Assembly: GCA_964444825.1 (NCBI GenBank)
Contig: CAYUIS010000003.1
Coordinates: 1 to 64,000 of the forward strand
From: CAYUIS01 sp964444825
GTDB taxonomy: Bacteria; Chloroflexota; Anaerolineae; B4-G1
DNA length: 64,000 bases
Direction of reading: 5' to 3'
Below the pieces are notes generated by a model. It worked only from the letters and a program-made list of their open reading frames with translations. It searched no databases and was not told the DNA's origin. Shown here one piece after another: positions 17,883 through 26,512 of the stretch (its first letter is position 1; each line of letters begins with the position of its first letter). Both the position numbers and the translations under genes were made by a program.

Positions 17883-18401
17883 ATGGAACTAGAGGGCAAA
17901 CGTATTGCCATTTTGGCTGAGGATATGTATCAGGAACTGGAACTGTGGTATCCCCTCTTGCGCATGCGAGAGGCCGGCGCAGAGGCCGTCGTCGTGGGTA
18001 TGCCCGGCGTGAGCGAATACCACAGCAAACACGGGTATCCAGTACAGGTGGAAGCCACCGCCGACGAGGTCTCGGCCGGCGAATTCGACGCCGTCATCAT
18101 TCCGGGCGGTTTCGCGCCCGACCGGATGCGCCGCCATCAGCCGATGCTTGGCCTGGTGAAAGGCGTGTTCGAGCGTGGCGGTATTGTCGCCGCCATCTGC
18201 CACGCCGCGTGGGTGCCGATCTCTGCGGGTATTCTAGAGGGCAAGCGAGCCACCTGCGTCTCGGCGATCAAGGATGACGTTATCAACGCGGGAGCGACCT
18301 ACGTGGATGCAGAGGTGGTGCAGGACGGCAACCTGATCACCTCTCGGGTCCCCAGCGACCTGCCCGTCTTTTGCCGTACCATCATCGCCGCACTGAAATA
18401 G
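17883..18401 (+). CDS. DJ-1/PfpI-family protein
   Basis: 172 residues from ATG 17883, which has AGGAG 6 nt upstream (a TTG two codons earlier overlaps that sequence and is rejected). The family core is present: IAILAEDMYQELELWYPLLRM, DAVIIPGGFAPDRMR, and the nucleophile elbow VAAICHAAW with the conserved Cys-His pair. Members are reported as stress-induced deglycases/glyoxalases, chaperones or peptidases; the exact activity cannot be read. Located inside the redox-stress operon, so a repair role under oxidative stress is likely. Confidence 0.9.
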   Translation: MELEGKRIAILAEDMYQELELWYPLLRMREAGAEAVVVGMPGVSEYHSKHGYPVQVEATADEVSAGEFDAVIIPGGFAPDRMRRHQPMLGLVKGVFERGGIVAAICHAAWVPISAGILEGKRATCVSAIKDDVINAGATYVDAEVVQDGNLITSRVPSDLPVFCRTIIAALK

Positions 18402-18467
18402 AGAACATAGTCACAGACAAACTTGCCAAAAGGAAACAGTAGTACACAACATGTGAGGAGGTAACTG

Positions 18468-18866
18468 ATGAGATTTGGAGACAGGATTCAACAGGCAGAC
18501 TGGAAGAAGGAAAAGCACGTCCCAGTCATCGAGTGCCCGGACGAGGTACAGGCCGGTGAACCATTCGAGGTGAAGGTTGGCCTGGGGAAAGAGATTGCCC
18601 ATCCCAACACCACCGAACACCACATTAGTTGGGTCTCCCTCTATTTTCACCCTGAGGGCGACAAGTTCAGCTACGATGCGGGCCATTTTGAGTTCAACGC
18701 TCACGGCGAGTCGGCCGCGGGCCCCAACCAAGGCCCCGTCTACACGCATCACCAGGTGACAGCAACGCTGAGGATCAACAAGCCTGGCACGCTGTACGCT
18801 GTAGCTATGTGCAACATTCACGGGCTATGGGAAAGCAACAAGGAGATCAAAGTCAGCTCCATCTGA
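18468..18866 (+). CDS. Superoxide reductase (neelaredoxin-type, 1Fe)
   Basis: 132 residues, GGAGG before the ATG. The catalytic iron site of superoxide reductases is seen as EIAHPNTTEHHISW (two of the His ligands and the preceding Glu-Ile-Ala-His), YTHHQV, and the Cys/His ligand segment AMCNIHGLW. The N-terminal desulforedoxin FeS4 domain is absent, making this a class II (1Fe) enzyme. It reduces superoxide to hydrogen peroxide with electrons from rubredoxin, without releasing oxygen, and hands its product to the rubrerythrins and peroxiredoxin upstream. Confidence 0.95.
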   Translation: MRFGDRIQQADWKKEKHVPVIECPDEVQAGEPFEVKVGLGKEIAHPNTTEHHISWVSLYFHPEGDKFSYDAGHFEFNAHGESAAGPNQGPVYTHHQVTATLRINKPGTLYAVAMCNIHGLWESNKEIKVSSI

Positions 18867-18883
18867 GGTAATGGGCTCCGATC

Positions 18884-18917
18884 CCCGCGGGGTAGGCACG
18901 TATGCCTGCCCTGCGGG
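18884..18917 (+). other. Long intergenic stem-loop
   Basis: A near-perfect inverted repeat with 15-nt arms (18884-18898 and 18903-18917) and a 4-nt loop CGTA; the few non-complementary positions become G-U pairs in RNA. No T-tract follows, so it is not a clear intrinsic terminator. It lies between the superoxide reductase and MBL genes and may stabilise the 3' end of the upstream mRNA segment. Confidence 0.5.
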
Positions 18918-18950
18918 CTCTCCGTGGGGGCGGGTCATGGGAGGACAGAT

Positions 18951-19862
18951 ATGACAGAGACTTTCTCGGTGACCTTTTGGGGGGTACGAGGCGGCTACCC
19001 CAAACCTGGCCCAACGACGACCGAATTCGGCGGTAATACCACTTGTCTAGAAGTCCGAGCTGGCAACCACCTGATCATCATCGACGCTGGTACGGGCATC
19101 ATCGGTTTGGGCGAAAAGCTGGTCGCTCAGCACCAGGCCGACAAGCGACCTGTCGTGGCCAGCATATTGTTCACCCATACCCATCACGACCACACCCAGG
19201 GTTTCCCATTCTTTATGCCATCCCATTTGGGCAGCAGTATCCTACACATTTTTGGGCCCAGGCTACTGCACGAGGACTTGGAGGCCGTCCTGGCCCGTGC
19301 CATGCTACCACCGGTGCACCCCATTCGCCTGGACGAACTAGGCGCTATGCGCGTTATCCGGAACATCTCCAACAACGAGGTGATCGTCTTCTCCGATCCA
19401 GAGACACCTCCACAGATATGCAACGCGTATCGCGCGGATGCGATTTGCTCCCCATGGGAAGCCAAGGTCGGGATTATGCGTGGCTACAACCATCCACAGG
19501 GTGTTTTCCACTACCGCATCGAGATGGGGGACAGGAAGTTGGTGATCGCTAATGACACGGAAGGGTATGTTGGTGGTGATAGACGGCTGATCCAATTTGC
19601 CCGTGGAGCCAGTGTGCTTATTCACGACGCAGAGTTCACCACGGATGAGTATGTCAAGGGACCTCCTTCCCGGCAAGGATGGGGTCACAGCACCTGGGAG
19701 ATGGCTGTACAGGTAGCTGAAGCTGCCCAGGTCGAGCGCCTGGTCCTCACCCATCACAATGCTCACCACGATGACGCGTTTCTCAAAGATATGGAACGAC
19801 AGGCCCAGGCAGTCTTCCCCGCGACAATGATGGCCCGCGAGGGTCTGACCCTGGAATTGTGA
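18951..19862 (+). CDS. MBL-fold metallo-hydrolase
   Basis: 303 residues from ATG 18951 (GGGAGG upstream; an earlier in-frame ATG adds nine non-homologous residues). Metallo-beta-lactamase ligands are visible: FTHTHHDHTQG (HxHxDH), VIANDTEG (Asp ligand region) and LTHHNAHHDD near the C-terminus, with GNTTCLEVRAGNHLIIIDAGTG at the start. This subgroup is often placed beside class III nucleotide cyclases and regulators, and the immediate downstream gene is such a cyclase, so phosphodiesterase activity on a cyclic nucleotide is a possibility but is inference from position. Confidence 0.85.
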   Translation: MTETFSVTFWGVRGGYPKPGPTTTEFGGNTTCLEVRAGNHLIIIDAGTGIIGLGEKLVAQHQADKRPVVASILFTHTHHDHTQGFPFFMPSHLGSSILHIFGPRLLHEDLEAVLARAMLPPVHPIRLDELGAMRVIRNISNNEVIVFSDPETPPQICNAYRADAICSPWEAKVGIMRGYNHPQGVFHYRIEMGDRKLVIANDTEGYVGGDRRLIQFARGASVLIHDAEFTTDEYVKGPPSRQGWGHSTWEMAVQVAEAAQVERLVLTHHNAHHDDAFLKDMERQAQAVFPATMMAREGLTLEL

Positions 19863-19875
19863 TGGGGAGCCGACA

Positions 19876-20943
19876 ATGGTGTCGTGGTTTCGCAAGAAGC
19901 GCGTAACAACAGACCTGCGAGCGCTGGTGGACCGCTTGGCGACCTATGGTGTACCCGACGCGATTCTGGACAAGCTGGAAAGCTATCTGCGCGAGGCAAG
20001 CGACCGCGAGCTGTACCAGGCCAACCCACGCCACATTGCCGCGCAGTTGGGGATTGACGCACATTCCGCTCTAGGCATCCTGGCGTATGCAGTGCAGGAG
20101 GGGCTGTTCGAGCTTAACTGGGACGTACATTGCCCACACCATGGCCGAATACGCAGCTACTCTACACTAAACGAGAGCCGTGGTCAGGAGTATTGCCCCC
20201 TTTGTGAAGCAAGTTTTGACGCCCACCTGGACGACGAGGTTCATGTCACCTTCACTGTCAACGAGAGGGTACGCAAGCTCTCGACGCACGAACCGCTCCC
20301 TGATGATGCCCATCCGCCGACCTACGGACTGGAGCTCTTGAACGTCCAGCCATTTCGGGATCTATTCTCCGATGAGACCCTCCCCCTTGGCGAGAGTCTC
20401 AAGGTCAAACGAGTCGCGTTTCTGTTCACGGACCTACTTGGATCGACGGCGATGTACGCGCGTGAAGGCGACCCCAGAGCATATGGATGGGTCCGGCAGC
20501 ACTTTGACGTGCTGTTTGAGGCAGCCAATCGCAACCGGGGCGTCACGGTAAAGACAATCGGCGACGCGGTGATGGCCTCATTTGTGACGCCTGGCGATGC
20601 ATTTCGGGCCACTGTAGACGTACATCAAAGTATGATAGGTCTGAACCGCCAGTTGGGACTGAGAGGAGACAAGGCCCTGATGATCCGTCAGGGGACACAC
20701 GTCGGACCGTGCATTAGCGTGACCTTGAACGAACAGTTGGATTACTTTGGCAAGACAGTGAACATCGCTTCGCGCATAAGCCATCTTTCCCATGGAGGCG
20801 ACGTGGTGCTTAGCGAAGCGATGATGTCGGATTCAGAGGTCCGCGCCGAGGCAACCCAGCAGGGAGCGATAGAGAGCTTTGTGACCGACTTGCGAGGCTT
20901 TGATCGGCGTTTTGAATTACGGCGACTGATCTTTGCGGATTAG
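19876..20943 (+). CDS. Class III adenylate/guanylate cyclase family protein
   Basis: 355 residues. The C-terminal half (about 175-350) is a class III cyclase catalytic domain: VAFLFTDLLGSTAMYAREGD (first metal-binding Asp), TVKTIGDAVMASF (second Asp) and YFGKTVNIASRISHLS. The N-terminal 170 residues begin with a helical, winged-helix-like segment and include a CPHH...CPLC pair that could bind zinc, as in DUF5939-containing cyclases. Product (cAMP or cGMP) cannot be assigned with confidence. The Crp/Fnr regulator at 13132 is a candidate receptor, and the MBL protein 13 nt upstream a candidate phosphodiesterase. Confidence 0.87.
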   Translation: MVSWFRKKRVTTDLRALVDRLATYGVPDAILDKLESYLREASDRELYQANPRHIAAQLGIDAHSALGILAYAVQEGLFELNWDVHCPHHGRIRSYSTLNESRGQEYCPLCEASFDAHLDDEVHVTFTVNERVRKLSTHEPLPDDAHPPTYGLELLNVQPFRDLFSDETLPLGESLKVKRVAFLFTDLLGSTAMYAREGDPRAYGWVRQHFDVLFEAANRNRGVTVKTIGDAVMASFVTPGDAFRATVDVHQSMIGLNRQLGLRGDKALMIRQGTHVGPCISVTLNEQLDYFGKTVNIASRISHLSHGGDVVLSEAMMSDSEVRAEATQQGAIESFVTDLRGFDRRFELRRLIFAD

Positions 20944-20997
20944 CGGAGTGGGTTGTGCATAGTTGTTCTACGTTGTACAATGTTGGAGGCGATAAAC

Positions 20998-21171
20998 ATG
21001 ACAGAGACTGTGATATGCGACTATTGTGGCGAGGAGACTGAGGGAGAACCTATTCGCCGTGGTGATAAGGTCTACTGCAGCGAGGCCTGCGCCTTTGAGG
21101 CCAGTCGTAGCGCTGACTGTGGCGGTCGGTCCGACTCTACCTTCTCTCCACCGGTTGTCGAGCAAACATAG
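20998..21171 (+). CDS. Small Cys-rich zinc-finger-like protein
   Basis: 57 residues from ATG 20998, with GGAGG 8 nt upstream. The sequence CDYCGEE and YCSEAC forms a CxxC-x(16)-CxxxC arrangement like TRASH/FLYWCH-type or metallothionein-like metal-binding knuckles, followed by a short polar tail. Probably a treble-clef metal-binding protein. It immediately precedes the encapsulin cargo gene, so a role in iron or zinc handling is possible but unproven. Confidence 0.7.
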   Translation: MTETVICDYCGEETEGEPIRRGDKVYCSEACAFEASRSADCGGRSDSTFSPPVVEQT

Positions 21172-21192
21172 ACGGCAAGACCGGAGGAATTG

Positions 21193-22149
21193 ATGAATGA
21201 CAAACAAGCACTAATAGATATGCTGAACGCCGATCTGCGGGACGAGCATGCATCTGTGATTCGATACTTGATCCACGCTTATCAAGTCGGTGAGGATACT
21301 TCGTTAGGAGCCATGCTCCTATCGATGGCCCGCGAAGAGATGTGGCACATGGATTGGCTGGCCGACGCCATCGGTGAAATGGGCGCGGAGCCGGACATGG
21401 CCCCAGGTTTGTATCCTCACGATCCAGCGTCGAACGCGTCCTTGCTGCGTTCGTACATAGAATGGGAAGACGGTTTGGTCAAAGCATATGCCGGCCAAGC
21501 TGAGCGAGTCAGTGACCCCGAGATCAAGAGGATATTGACACAGCAGAGCCTGGAGTCAGCCATCCACAGCCAGCGCTTTGCCTCAGCCCTGCAAAAGTTG
21601 GGCGTGGAGGGTGAAGAGCCGCTGGCTTGTGAGGACTCGGGTAAGTTTTCGCCTGACATGGTGCGGCGACTTCAGGATGAGATGACGGACGAGTACAAGC
21701 TGATGCTTCAACATCTGCGACACGCCTTCGTCTTTGAGCACGACCATCCAGAGTTTGGCGAACTGGAGCTTGTGGCCATGCGGCACATGAAGCACATGTC
21801 TCACTTCGCTGAGGAGCTCGCAGAATCTGGCCACGAACCACAGTTCGAGCTACCCGACCTGGACATGAGCCAGTCGGCCGATGTGGCACTACAATCAAAT
21901 CTGGAATTGACCAAGGAAGCACAGGCACGATTCATCAACCTGAGTCAAGAACCTGAGCTGGCAGAACACCCCGGACTCAAACTGGAAGTCGAGAATATGG
22001 TCATCCAGGAAGAGTTCCTGACCGCTACCATTCACGAGTTGCAGGAAGAAGCGACCATCGAAGGAGAATCATCCTCTGAACCGCAATTCGGAGCCCCGGG
22101 CCATCGTTCACCGGGTGATCTTACTGTCGGTAGCTTGATGAAAGAATAG
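21193..22149 (+). CDS. Double ferritin-like protein with encapsulin cargo-loading peptide
   Basis: 318 residues from ATG 21193 (GGAGG 5 nt upstream). Two ferritin-like helical segments: about 1-105 (DEHASVIRYLIHAY, then EEMWHMDWLADAIGEMG) and about 155-220 (DEMTDEYKLMLQHLRHAF, then MRHMKHMSHFAEELAESG), each with the E...ExxH pattern of diiron sites, then a helical segment (about 235-290). The C-terminus PGDLTVGSLMKE closely matches the encapsulin targeting peptide (LTVGSL). The next gene, 9 nt away, encodes encapsulin, so this protein is very probably packaged in the shell. It may oxidise and store iron or reduce peroxide. Known ferritin-type cargos are shorter single-domain proteins, which makes this one unusual. 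Confidence 0.85.
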   Translation: MNDKQALIDMLNADLRDEHASVIRYLIHAYQVGEDTSLGAMLLSMAREEMWHMDWLADAIGEMGAEPDMAPGLYPHDPASNASLLRSYIEWEDGLVKAYAGQAERVSDPEIKRILTQQSLESAIHSQRFASALQKLGVEGEEPLACEDSGKFSPDMVRRLQDEMTDEYKLMLQHLRHAFVFEHDHPEFGELELVAMRHMKHMSHFAEELAESGHEPQFELPDLDMSQSADVALQSNLELTKEAQARFINLSQEPELAEHPGLKLEVENMVIQEEFLTATIHELQEEATIEGESSSEPQFGAPGHRSPGDLTVGSLMKE

Positions 22150-22158
22150 GAGGTTAAC

Positions 22159-22974
22159 ATGAGTGACTATTTGATGCGTGACGACGCTCCCTTGAGCGTC
22201 AAGGAATGGGAGCGGCTGGACGAAATGGTGATCTTGGCAGCTCGACGTGTGCTGGTGGGTCGCCGGTTTATCAGTCTGGCCGGACCGCTCGGTTTTGGGA
22301 CACAGGTGGTGCCACTGGACAAGGTCGAGGGCAGCGGCGCATGCCGCCACGATGCCGGCACCTGCACCGAAGATGATGTGGTACACGTCACTGGGCGTCA
22401 GTTCATCCCCATGACGCTCATCCACAAGGATTTCTTCTTGGCCTGGCGTGATGTCGAGGCCGCCCATCAATCCGGCGCAGGGCTTGGACTGGGTCCGGCT
22501 GCGGCCGCCGCCGTCCGCGTGGCCCGGGCCGAGGACGAGATGATCTTCCAAGCGCTCCTGAATGCGGAAGGAAGGCAGACCGCGTCCCTAAAGAACTGGG
22601 AAACCTCTGGCAACGCGCTGATGAACGTCGTTGAAGCCCGTCAGGCCCTGGCCGATGCTGGCTTCTACGCCCCGTATGCTTTGGTCGTGAGCACCGGTCT
22701 GTATGCGGATCTCCAGCGCGTCTACAAGGGCTCTGGTCGACAGGAGCAGAAACTGGTGAGCAACATCGTTGATGGTGGCATCTTCCAATCACCAGTGCTG
22801 GCTCCAAAGCAGGCGCTGATGATCTCCCAAGGCCCCCATCATCTGGATTTGGCGGTGGGGCAAGACATGGTCACCGCTTACCTGGGGCCAGAGGAAATGG
22901 ATCACCGGTTCCGGGTGCTGGAGACTCTGGTTCTACGAGTCAAGCAGCCCGGAGCCGTTTGTGTTTTCGAATAA
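22159..22974 (+). CDS. Encapsulin shell protein (family 1, linocin M18-like)
   Basis: 271 residues, with AGGAGG before the ATG. The N-terminus has LMRDDAPLSVKEWERLDEMV and AARRVLVGRRFISLAGPLG, the conserved start of HK97-fold encapsulins; further on are RQFIPMTLIHKDFFLAWRD, ARAEDEMIF and a C-terminal VGQDMVTAYLGPEEMDHRFRVLETLVLRV. Encapsulins self-assemble into icosahedral protein nanocompartments that load cargo through a C-terminal peptide, which the preceding gene product carries. Length is normal for the family. Its placement among rubrerythrins and a flavodiiron protein points to iron storage or oxidative-stress protection. Confidence 0.93.
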   Translation: MSDYLMRDDAPLSVKEWERLDEMVILAARRVLVGRRFISLAGPLGFGTQVVPLDKVEGSGACRHDAGTCTEDDVVHVTGRQFIPMTLIHKDFFLAWRDVEAAHQSGAGLGLGPAAAAAVRVARAEDEMIFQALLNAEGRQTASLKNWETSGNALMNVVEARQALADAGFYAPYALVVSTGLYADLQRVYKGSGRQEQKLVSNIVDGGIFQSPVLAPKQALMISQGPHHLDLAVGQDMVTAYLGPEEMDHRFRVLETLVLRVKQPGAVCVFE

Positions 22975-23012
22975 GGACAAGATAACATCTAGCCTTAAGG
23001 AGGCAACAAGAA

Positions 23013-23480
23013 ATGGCTGTTTTCACTGCCGCCCAAGCACTTGAAATGGCAATGGAAATCGAAAAGAACGGCGAGGTCTTTTACCTTGCCGCCGCCGAGA
23101 AGGTCGACGACTCCGAAGTCAAAACCCTGTTCAAAGACCTTGCCATCCAGGAACAGGGACACTACCAGATATTCCAGAAAATGTTGGGAGCGGTAGAACC
23201 AGCTCCTGATCTACCTGCGGCTGAGTTCGACCAGTACGATTCCTACATCCAGGTCGCCCTGGAGAACGCACTGTTCGCTGGACCAGACAAGGCTCTAGCG
23301 ATGGCGGAGCAGGCCGCGGATCGAGAGACAGGGCTGCGGGCGGCGCTAGGCTTTGAGAAGGACACGATGCTGTTCTTCTATGACGTGCGTGAGATGGTGG
23401 CCGAATCAGACCGAGAGGCCATCTCCAACGTCATTCGGGAGGAGAAGAAACACATGCGTCGGCTGGCCAAGATGCTGTAG
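23013..23480 (+). CDS. Rubrerythrin-like ferritin-domain protein
   Basis: 155 residues, AAGGAGG before the ATG. Four-helix ferritin-like fold with MAMEIEKNGEVFYLAAAEK, AIQEQGHYQIFQKML, and later REEKKHMRRLAKML, giving E, ExxH, E and ExxH ligands of a diiron site. No rubredoxin domain and no encapsulin targeting peptide are present, so it is probably free in the cytoplasm. Members of this group act in peroxide or iron handling in anaerobes. Confidence 0.85.
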   Translation: MAVFTAAQALEMAMEIEKNGEVFYLAAAEKVDDSEVKTLFKDLAIQEQGHYQIFQKMLGAVEPAPDLPAAEFDQYDSYIQVALENALFAGPDKALAMAEQAADRETGLRAALGFEKDTMLFFYDVREMVAESDREAISNVIREEKKHMRRLAKML

Positions 23481-23494
23481 AGGCCAATATACCT

Positions 23495-24697
23495 ATGCGT
23501 CCCATTGAGATTACACCCGGCATATACTGGATCGGCGTCAATGATCGCACCACCGACCTCTTTGAGGGACTGTGGCCCATTACGCAGGAAGGCGTCTCCT
23601 ACAATTCGTATCTGATTGACGATGAAAAGAAAGCCATCATAGACCTGTCCAAAGCCCTAAAGACGGACGAGTTCTTTGATCAGATCGATCAGGTCACCGA
23701 CATCTCTCAGTTGGACTATATCATCATCAACCATATGGAGCCAGACCACTCTGGCGTCTTGCGCACGCTGTTGAGAATAGCTCCCCAGGTAACTATCTTG
23801 GGCACCCAAAAGACCCGCTCGATGCTCGAATCATTCTACGGCATCACCAGCGGCGTTGAGGTCGTCCAAGACGGGGACACCCTCCAGTTGGGTCGACATA
23901 GCCTCAAGTTTGTCTACGCACCCTTCGTGCACTGGCCCGAGACGATGATGACGTATGAAACCAGCCAGGAGATACTGTTCTCCTGTGACGCTTTCGGCAG
24001 CTATGGTGCCTTGCGAGGCAGTATTTTTGACGATGAGTATGACGATCCCGAGTTCTATGAGCAGGAGGCGCTACGCTACTATGTCAACATCGTGTCCGTC
24101 TTTAGCAAGCCGGTTCTGAAAGCGATTGAGAAACTGGCCAACGTACCGGTCTCCATTATCGCTCCTTCCCACGGCCTCGTCTGGCGGGCGAATCCACAGC
24201 GTATCGTCGAGCTCTACAAACAATGGGCGGAGTATGCCACAGGCCCCACAGAATTGGGCGTCACGCTGATCTACGGCTCGATGTACGGCAACACTGAGAA
24301 GATGATGAACGCCATAGCACACGGCATCTCTCAGGAGAGCGTACCGCTGGCTATCTTTGACGTAAACCACACGCACGTCAGTTACATTCTACCTTCTATG
24401 TGGACGCAGCGAGGGGTGATGGTAGGTGCACCCACGTACGAAGGATCGCTCTTTCCCCCGATGGCCCAGGTGCTGACTATGGCCGCCACCAAGCGAGTTC
24501 GTAACAAGCAAGTGGCTCGCTTTGGAAGCTATGGATGGAGCGGAGGCGCGCAGCGTCACTTTGAGCGGCTGATCGAGCCGCTGCAGTGGGAGCTGACGGA
24601 ATCGTTCGAGTTTGTCGGCAGCCCGTCAAACGAGGATCTGAGACATGGCGAAGAGTTCGGAGCCAGGTTTGCGAGGATTCTGAAAGACACTGATTGA
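23495..24697 (+). CDS. Flavodiiron protein (FprA-type A flavoprotein)
   Basis: 400 residues. The N-terminal beta-lactamase-like diiron domain has HMEPDH at residues 80-85 (HxExDH), with further ligands around VHWPETMMTY and PSHGLVWR; the C-terminal flavodoxin domain starts with TLIYGSMYGNTEKM (FMN phosphate loop). Class A flavodiiron proteins reduce oxygen to water, or nitric oxide to nitrous oxide, with electrons from rubredoxin or a similar donor. A rubredoxin-like protein is encoded 17 nt downstream. The N-terminal ITPGIYWIGVNDRTTDLFEGLWPI is typical of the FprA group. Confidence 0.95.
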   Translation: MRPIEITPGIYWIGVNDRTTDLFEGLWPITQEGVSYNSYLIDDEKKAIIDLSKALKTDEFFDQIDQVTDISQLDYIIINHMEPDHSGVLRTLLRIAPQVTILGTQKTRSMLESFYGITSGVEVVQDGDTLQLGRHSLKFVYAPFVHWPETMMTYETSQEILFSCDAFGSYGALRGSIFDDEYDDPEFYEQEALRYYVNIVSVFSKPVLKAIEKLANVPVSIIAPSHGLVWRANPQRIVELYKQWAEYATGPTELGVTLIYGSMYGNTEKMMNAIAHGISQESVPLAIFDVNHTHVSYILPSMWTQRGVMVGAPTYEGSLFPPMAQVLTMAATKRVRNKQVARFGSYGWSGGAQRHFERLIEPLQWELTESFEFVGSPSNEDLRHGEEFGARFARILKDTD

Positions 24698-24714
24698 TAT
24701 TCTAGGAGGAACCA

Positions 24715-24891
24715 ATGGCACAGATGGAGAACTGGTGGAAGTGCTCTGAATGCGGATATACCCTTCAGGCCCCCACCCCACCCGAGGTTTGCCCTAGCTG
24801 CAAAGAGAAATGTATCTTTGTCGATGCCACGTGTTACACTCCCGAGTGTGGAGGACCGGGCAACATCGATCCTCAGATCGCACAAAAGTAG
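24715..24891 (+). CDS. Rubredoxin-like protein
   Basis: 58 residues, TAGGAGG before the ATG. Starts MAQMENWWKCSECGYTLQ and carries CSEC-like and CPSC knuckles (CxxC-x12-CxxC) as in short rubredoxin-type domains, plus extra Cys residues (KCIF, TCYTPEC). The spacing between knuckles is shorter than in classical rubredoxin, as in the rubredoxin-like tails of rubrerythrins and flavodiiron proteins. Probably the electron donor of the flavodiiron protein encoded immediately upstream. Confidence 0.85.
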   Translation: MAQMENWWKCSECGYTLQAPTPPEVCPSCKEKCIFVDATCYTPECGGPGNIDPQIAQK

Positions 24892-25027
24892 CGAACACGC
24901 ACCATCGACGACCCAGGAGCACGCGCACGGACCAAGATCACCGCAGTTGGAGCGCTCAGGCTGAATCATGCCCGCAGAGATAGGTCATCGCGTCCTCACC
25001 TCTCAGTCGACATAGAGGAGACAGAAT

Positions 25028-26134
25028 GTGGATAAACAACGCATCCTGGTCGTAGATGACCATGAGCCCCTGCTGACAGCCATCCAGGGTATCCTGGAAG
25101 AAGAAGGCTATGCCGTCTTTACGGCCACTGACGGAACAGAGGCTCTGAATATGATGGAGGAGGTCTATCCCAGCCTCATCATCGCGGATATCATGATGCC
25201 CCGTATGGATGGGTATGCTCTCTACGAAGCGATTCGCGCCCGGTCAGAGTGGATGGCTATTCCCTTCATCTTCCTCACTGCCAAGGCAGAGAGGGAGGAC
25301 AAACTGAAGGGCAAAAGCCTGGGAGCAGAGGACTATCTCACCAAACCTTTTGATCCCGAAGAACTGGTCGTGGCAGTGGGCAGCAGGCTAGGACGTGCAA
25401 GGGATATCCAGGAGGCCGCGGATGCGCAGTTCGATCACCTCAAGCGGCAGATTGCCACTGTCCTGGGTCACGAGCTGCGCACCCCCCTTACCTATGTGCG
25501 TGGCTACACCGAACTGGCCCTGGAAGAGGCCTCTTCTACCGATGCTCTCCAGGATTTCCTCTTTGGGATCAAGCGAGGTGCTGACCGACTGAATCAATTG
25601 GTCGAGGATCTTATGATGGTGGTCCAGGTAGACACGGGACGGGCCGCCGAAGAGTACAATATGCTGGTCCACAAGCACCCGGACATAGGGATGGTGGTCA
25701 AAGCCACTATGCACCGATTCAGGGAGCAGGCACAGGAACTCGGCGTAGCACTGGAATTCAAGGGAGAGTCAGACCTACCCCTGGTTTTGGTGCACGAGCC
25801 GTATTTTATGAATGCTCTAGGGAGGCTCATTGACAACGGCATCAAGTTCTCCCAAGGTGAAGGGAGCAAAGTCACAATCAGTGCTCGAGCCACGGAGGAA
25901 TGGGTAGAGATCAGTGTGGCTGATCAGGGAATAGGCATTGCGCCCAAAGAACTTGAGCACATTTTTGAACGGTTCCGACAGATCGACCGAGACAGGATGG
26001 AGCAGCAGGGTTCCGGGTTGGGACTGGCGCTTGCCACCGAGCTAATCCGGCTCCACGAAGGTGAGATCACTGTGGAAAGCGAACCAGGCAAGGGAAGTAC
26101 CTTTACCATCCGATTACCCATAGCTGAAAACTAA
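25028..26134 (+). CDS. Hybrid response regulator-histidine kinase
   Basis: 368 residues from GTG 25028, GAGGAG upstream. Receiver domain (about 3-120) with ILVVDDHEP, phospho-acceptor Asp in LIIADIMMPRMDG and LTAK...YLTKPFD; then a HisKA dimerisation helix with HELRTPLTYVRGYTELAL (phospho-accepting His), and a HATPase domain with N box RLIDNGIKFS, G1 VADQGIGIAP and G2 GSGLGLALATEL. There is no membrane or sensory domain, so the protein is soluble and its activity is set by phosphorylation of its own receiver, probably by another kinase. It lies within the redox island. Confidence 0.92.
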   Translation: MDKQRILVVDDHEPLLTAIQGILEEEGYAVFTATDGTEALNMMEEVYPSLIIADIMMPRMDGYALYEAIRARSEWMAIPFIFLTAKAEREDKLKGKSLGAEDYLTKPFDPEELVVAVGSRLGRARDIQEAADAQFDHLKRQIATVLGHELRTPLTYVRGYTELALEEASSTDALQDFLFGIKRGADRLNQLVEDLMMVVQVDTGRAAEEYNMLVHKHPDIGMVVKATMHRFREQAQELGVALEFKGESDLPLVLVHEPYFMNALGRLIDNGIKFSQGEGSKVTISARATEEWVEISVADQGIGIAPKELEHIFERFRQIDRDRMEQQGSGLGLALATELIRLHEGEITVESEPGKGSTFTIRLPIAEN

Positions 26135-26218
26135 CCAGGTTAAGGGTGCTCGACAACCATCGGCAGCCAGCCACGTGGCTGACTGCCGACTATTACACAG
26201 ACGTACAAGGAGGTATTT

Positions 26219-26509
26219 ATGTCAGAGGCAAAGGGGCACATAGAAGGATCCCAGGGAGATCGACGCACCGTGTTCTATGGATTATCTACCTGCATCTGGT
26301 GCAAACGAACGCGCCAGTTCCTAGAAGACCAGCAGGTGGAATTCGACTATATTTACGTGGACAAGCTGAAGGGTGAGGAGAGAGAGGAAGCAGTCGAGGA
26401 AATCAAGCGCTGGAACAAAGCCGTGTCGTTCCCGACCATTGTAATCGATGATAAGGAATGCGTCATAGGGTACAAACCTGAGGAGATCAAAAAGGCACTA
26501 GGACTGTGA
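26219..26509 (+). CDS. Glutaredoxin-family protein
   Basis: 96 residues, AAGGAGG 7 nt before the ATG. Thioredoxin fold with the active site LSTCIWCKRTRQFL (CxxC), a cis-Pro segment VSFPTIVIDD and the C-terminal GYKPEEIKKAL. It belongs with the NrdH/glutaredoxin-like proteins rather than thioredoxin. The ferredoxin-thioredoxin reductase-like subunit follows 3 nt after the stop, so this protein is probably its disulphide partner. Confidence 0.88.
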   Translation: MSEAKGHIEGSQGDRRTVFYGLSTCIWCKRTRQFLEDQQVEFDYIYVDKLKGEEREEAVEEIKRWNKAVSFPTIVIDDKECVIGYKPEEIKKALGL

Positions 26510-26512
26510 ACT

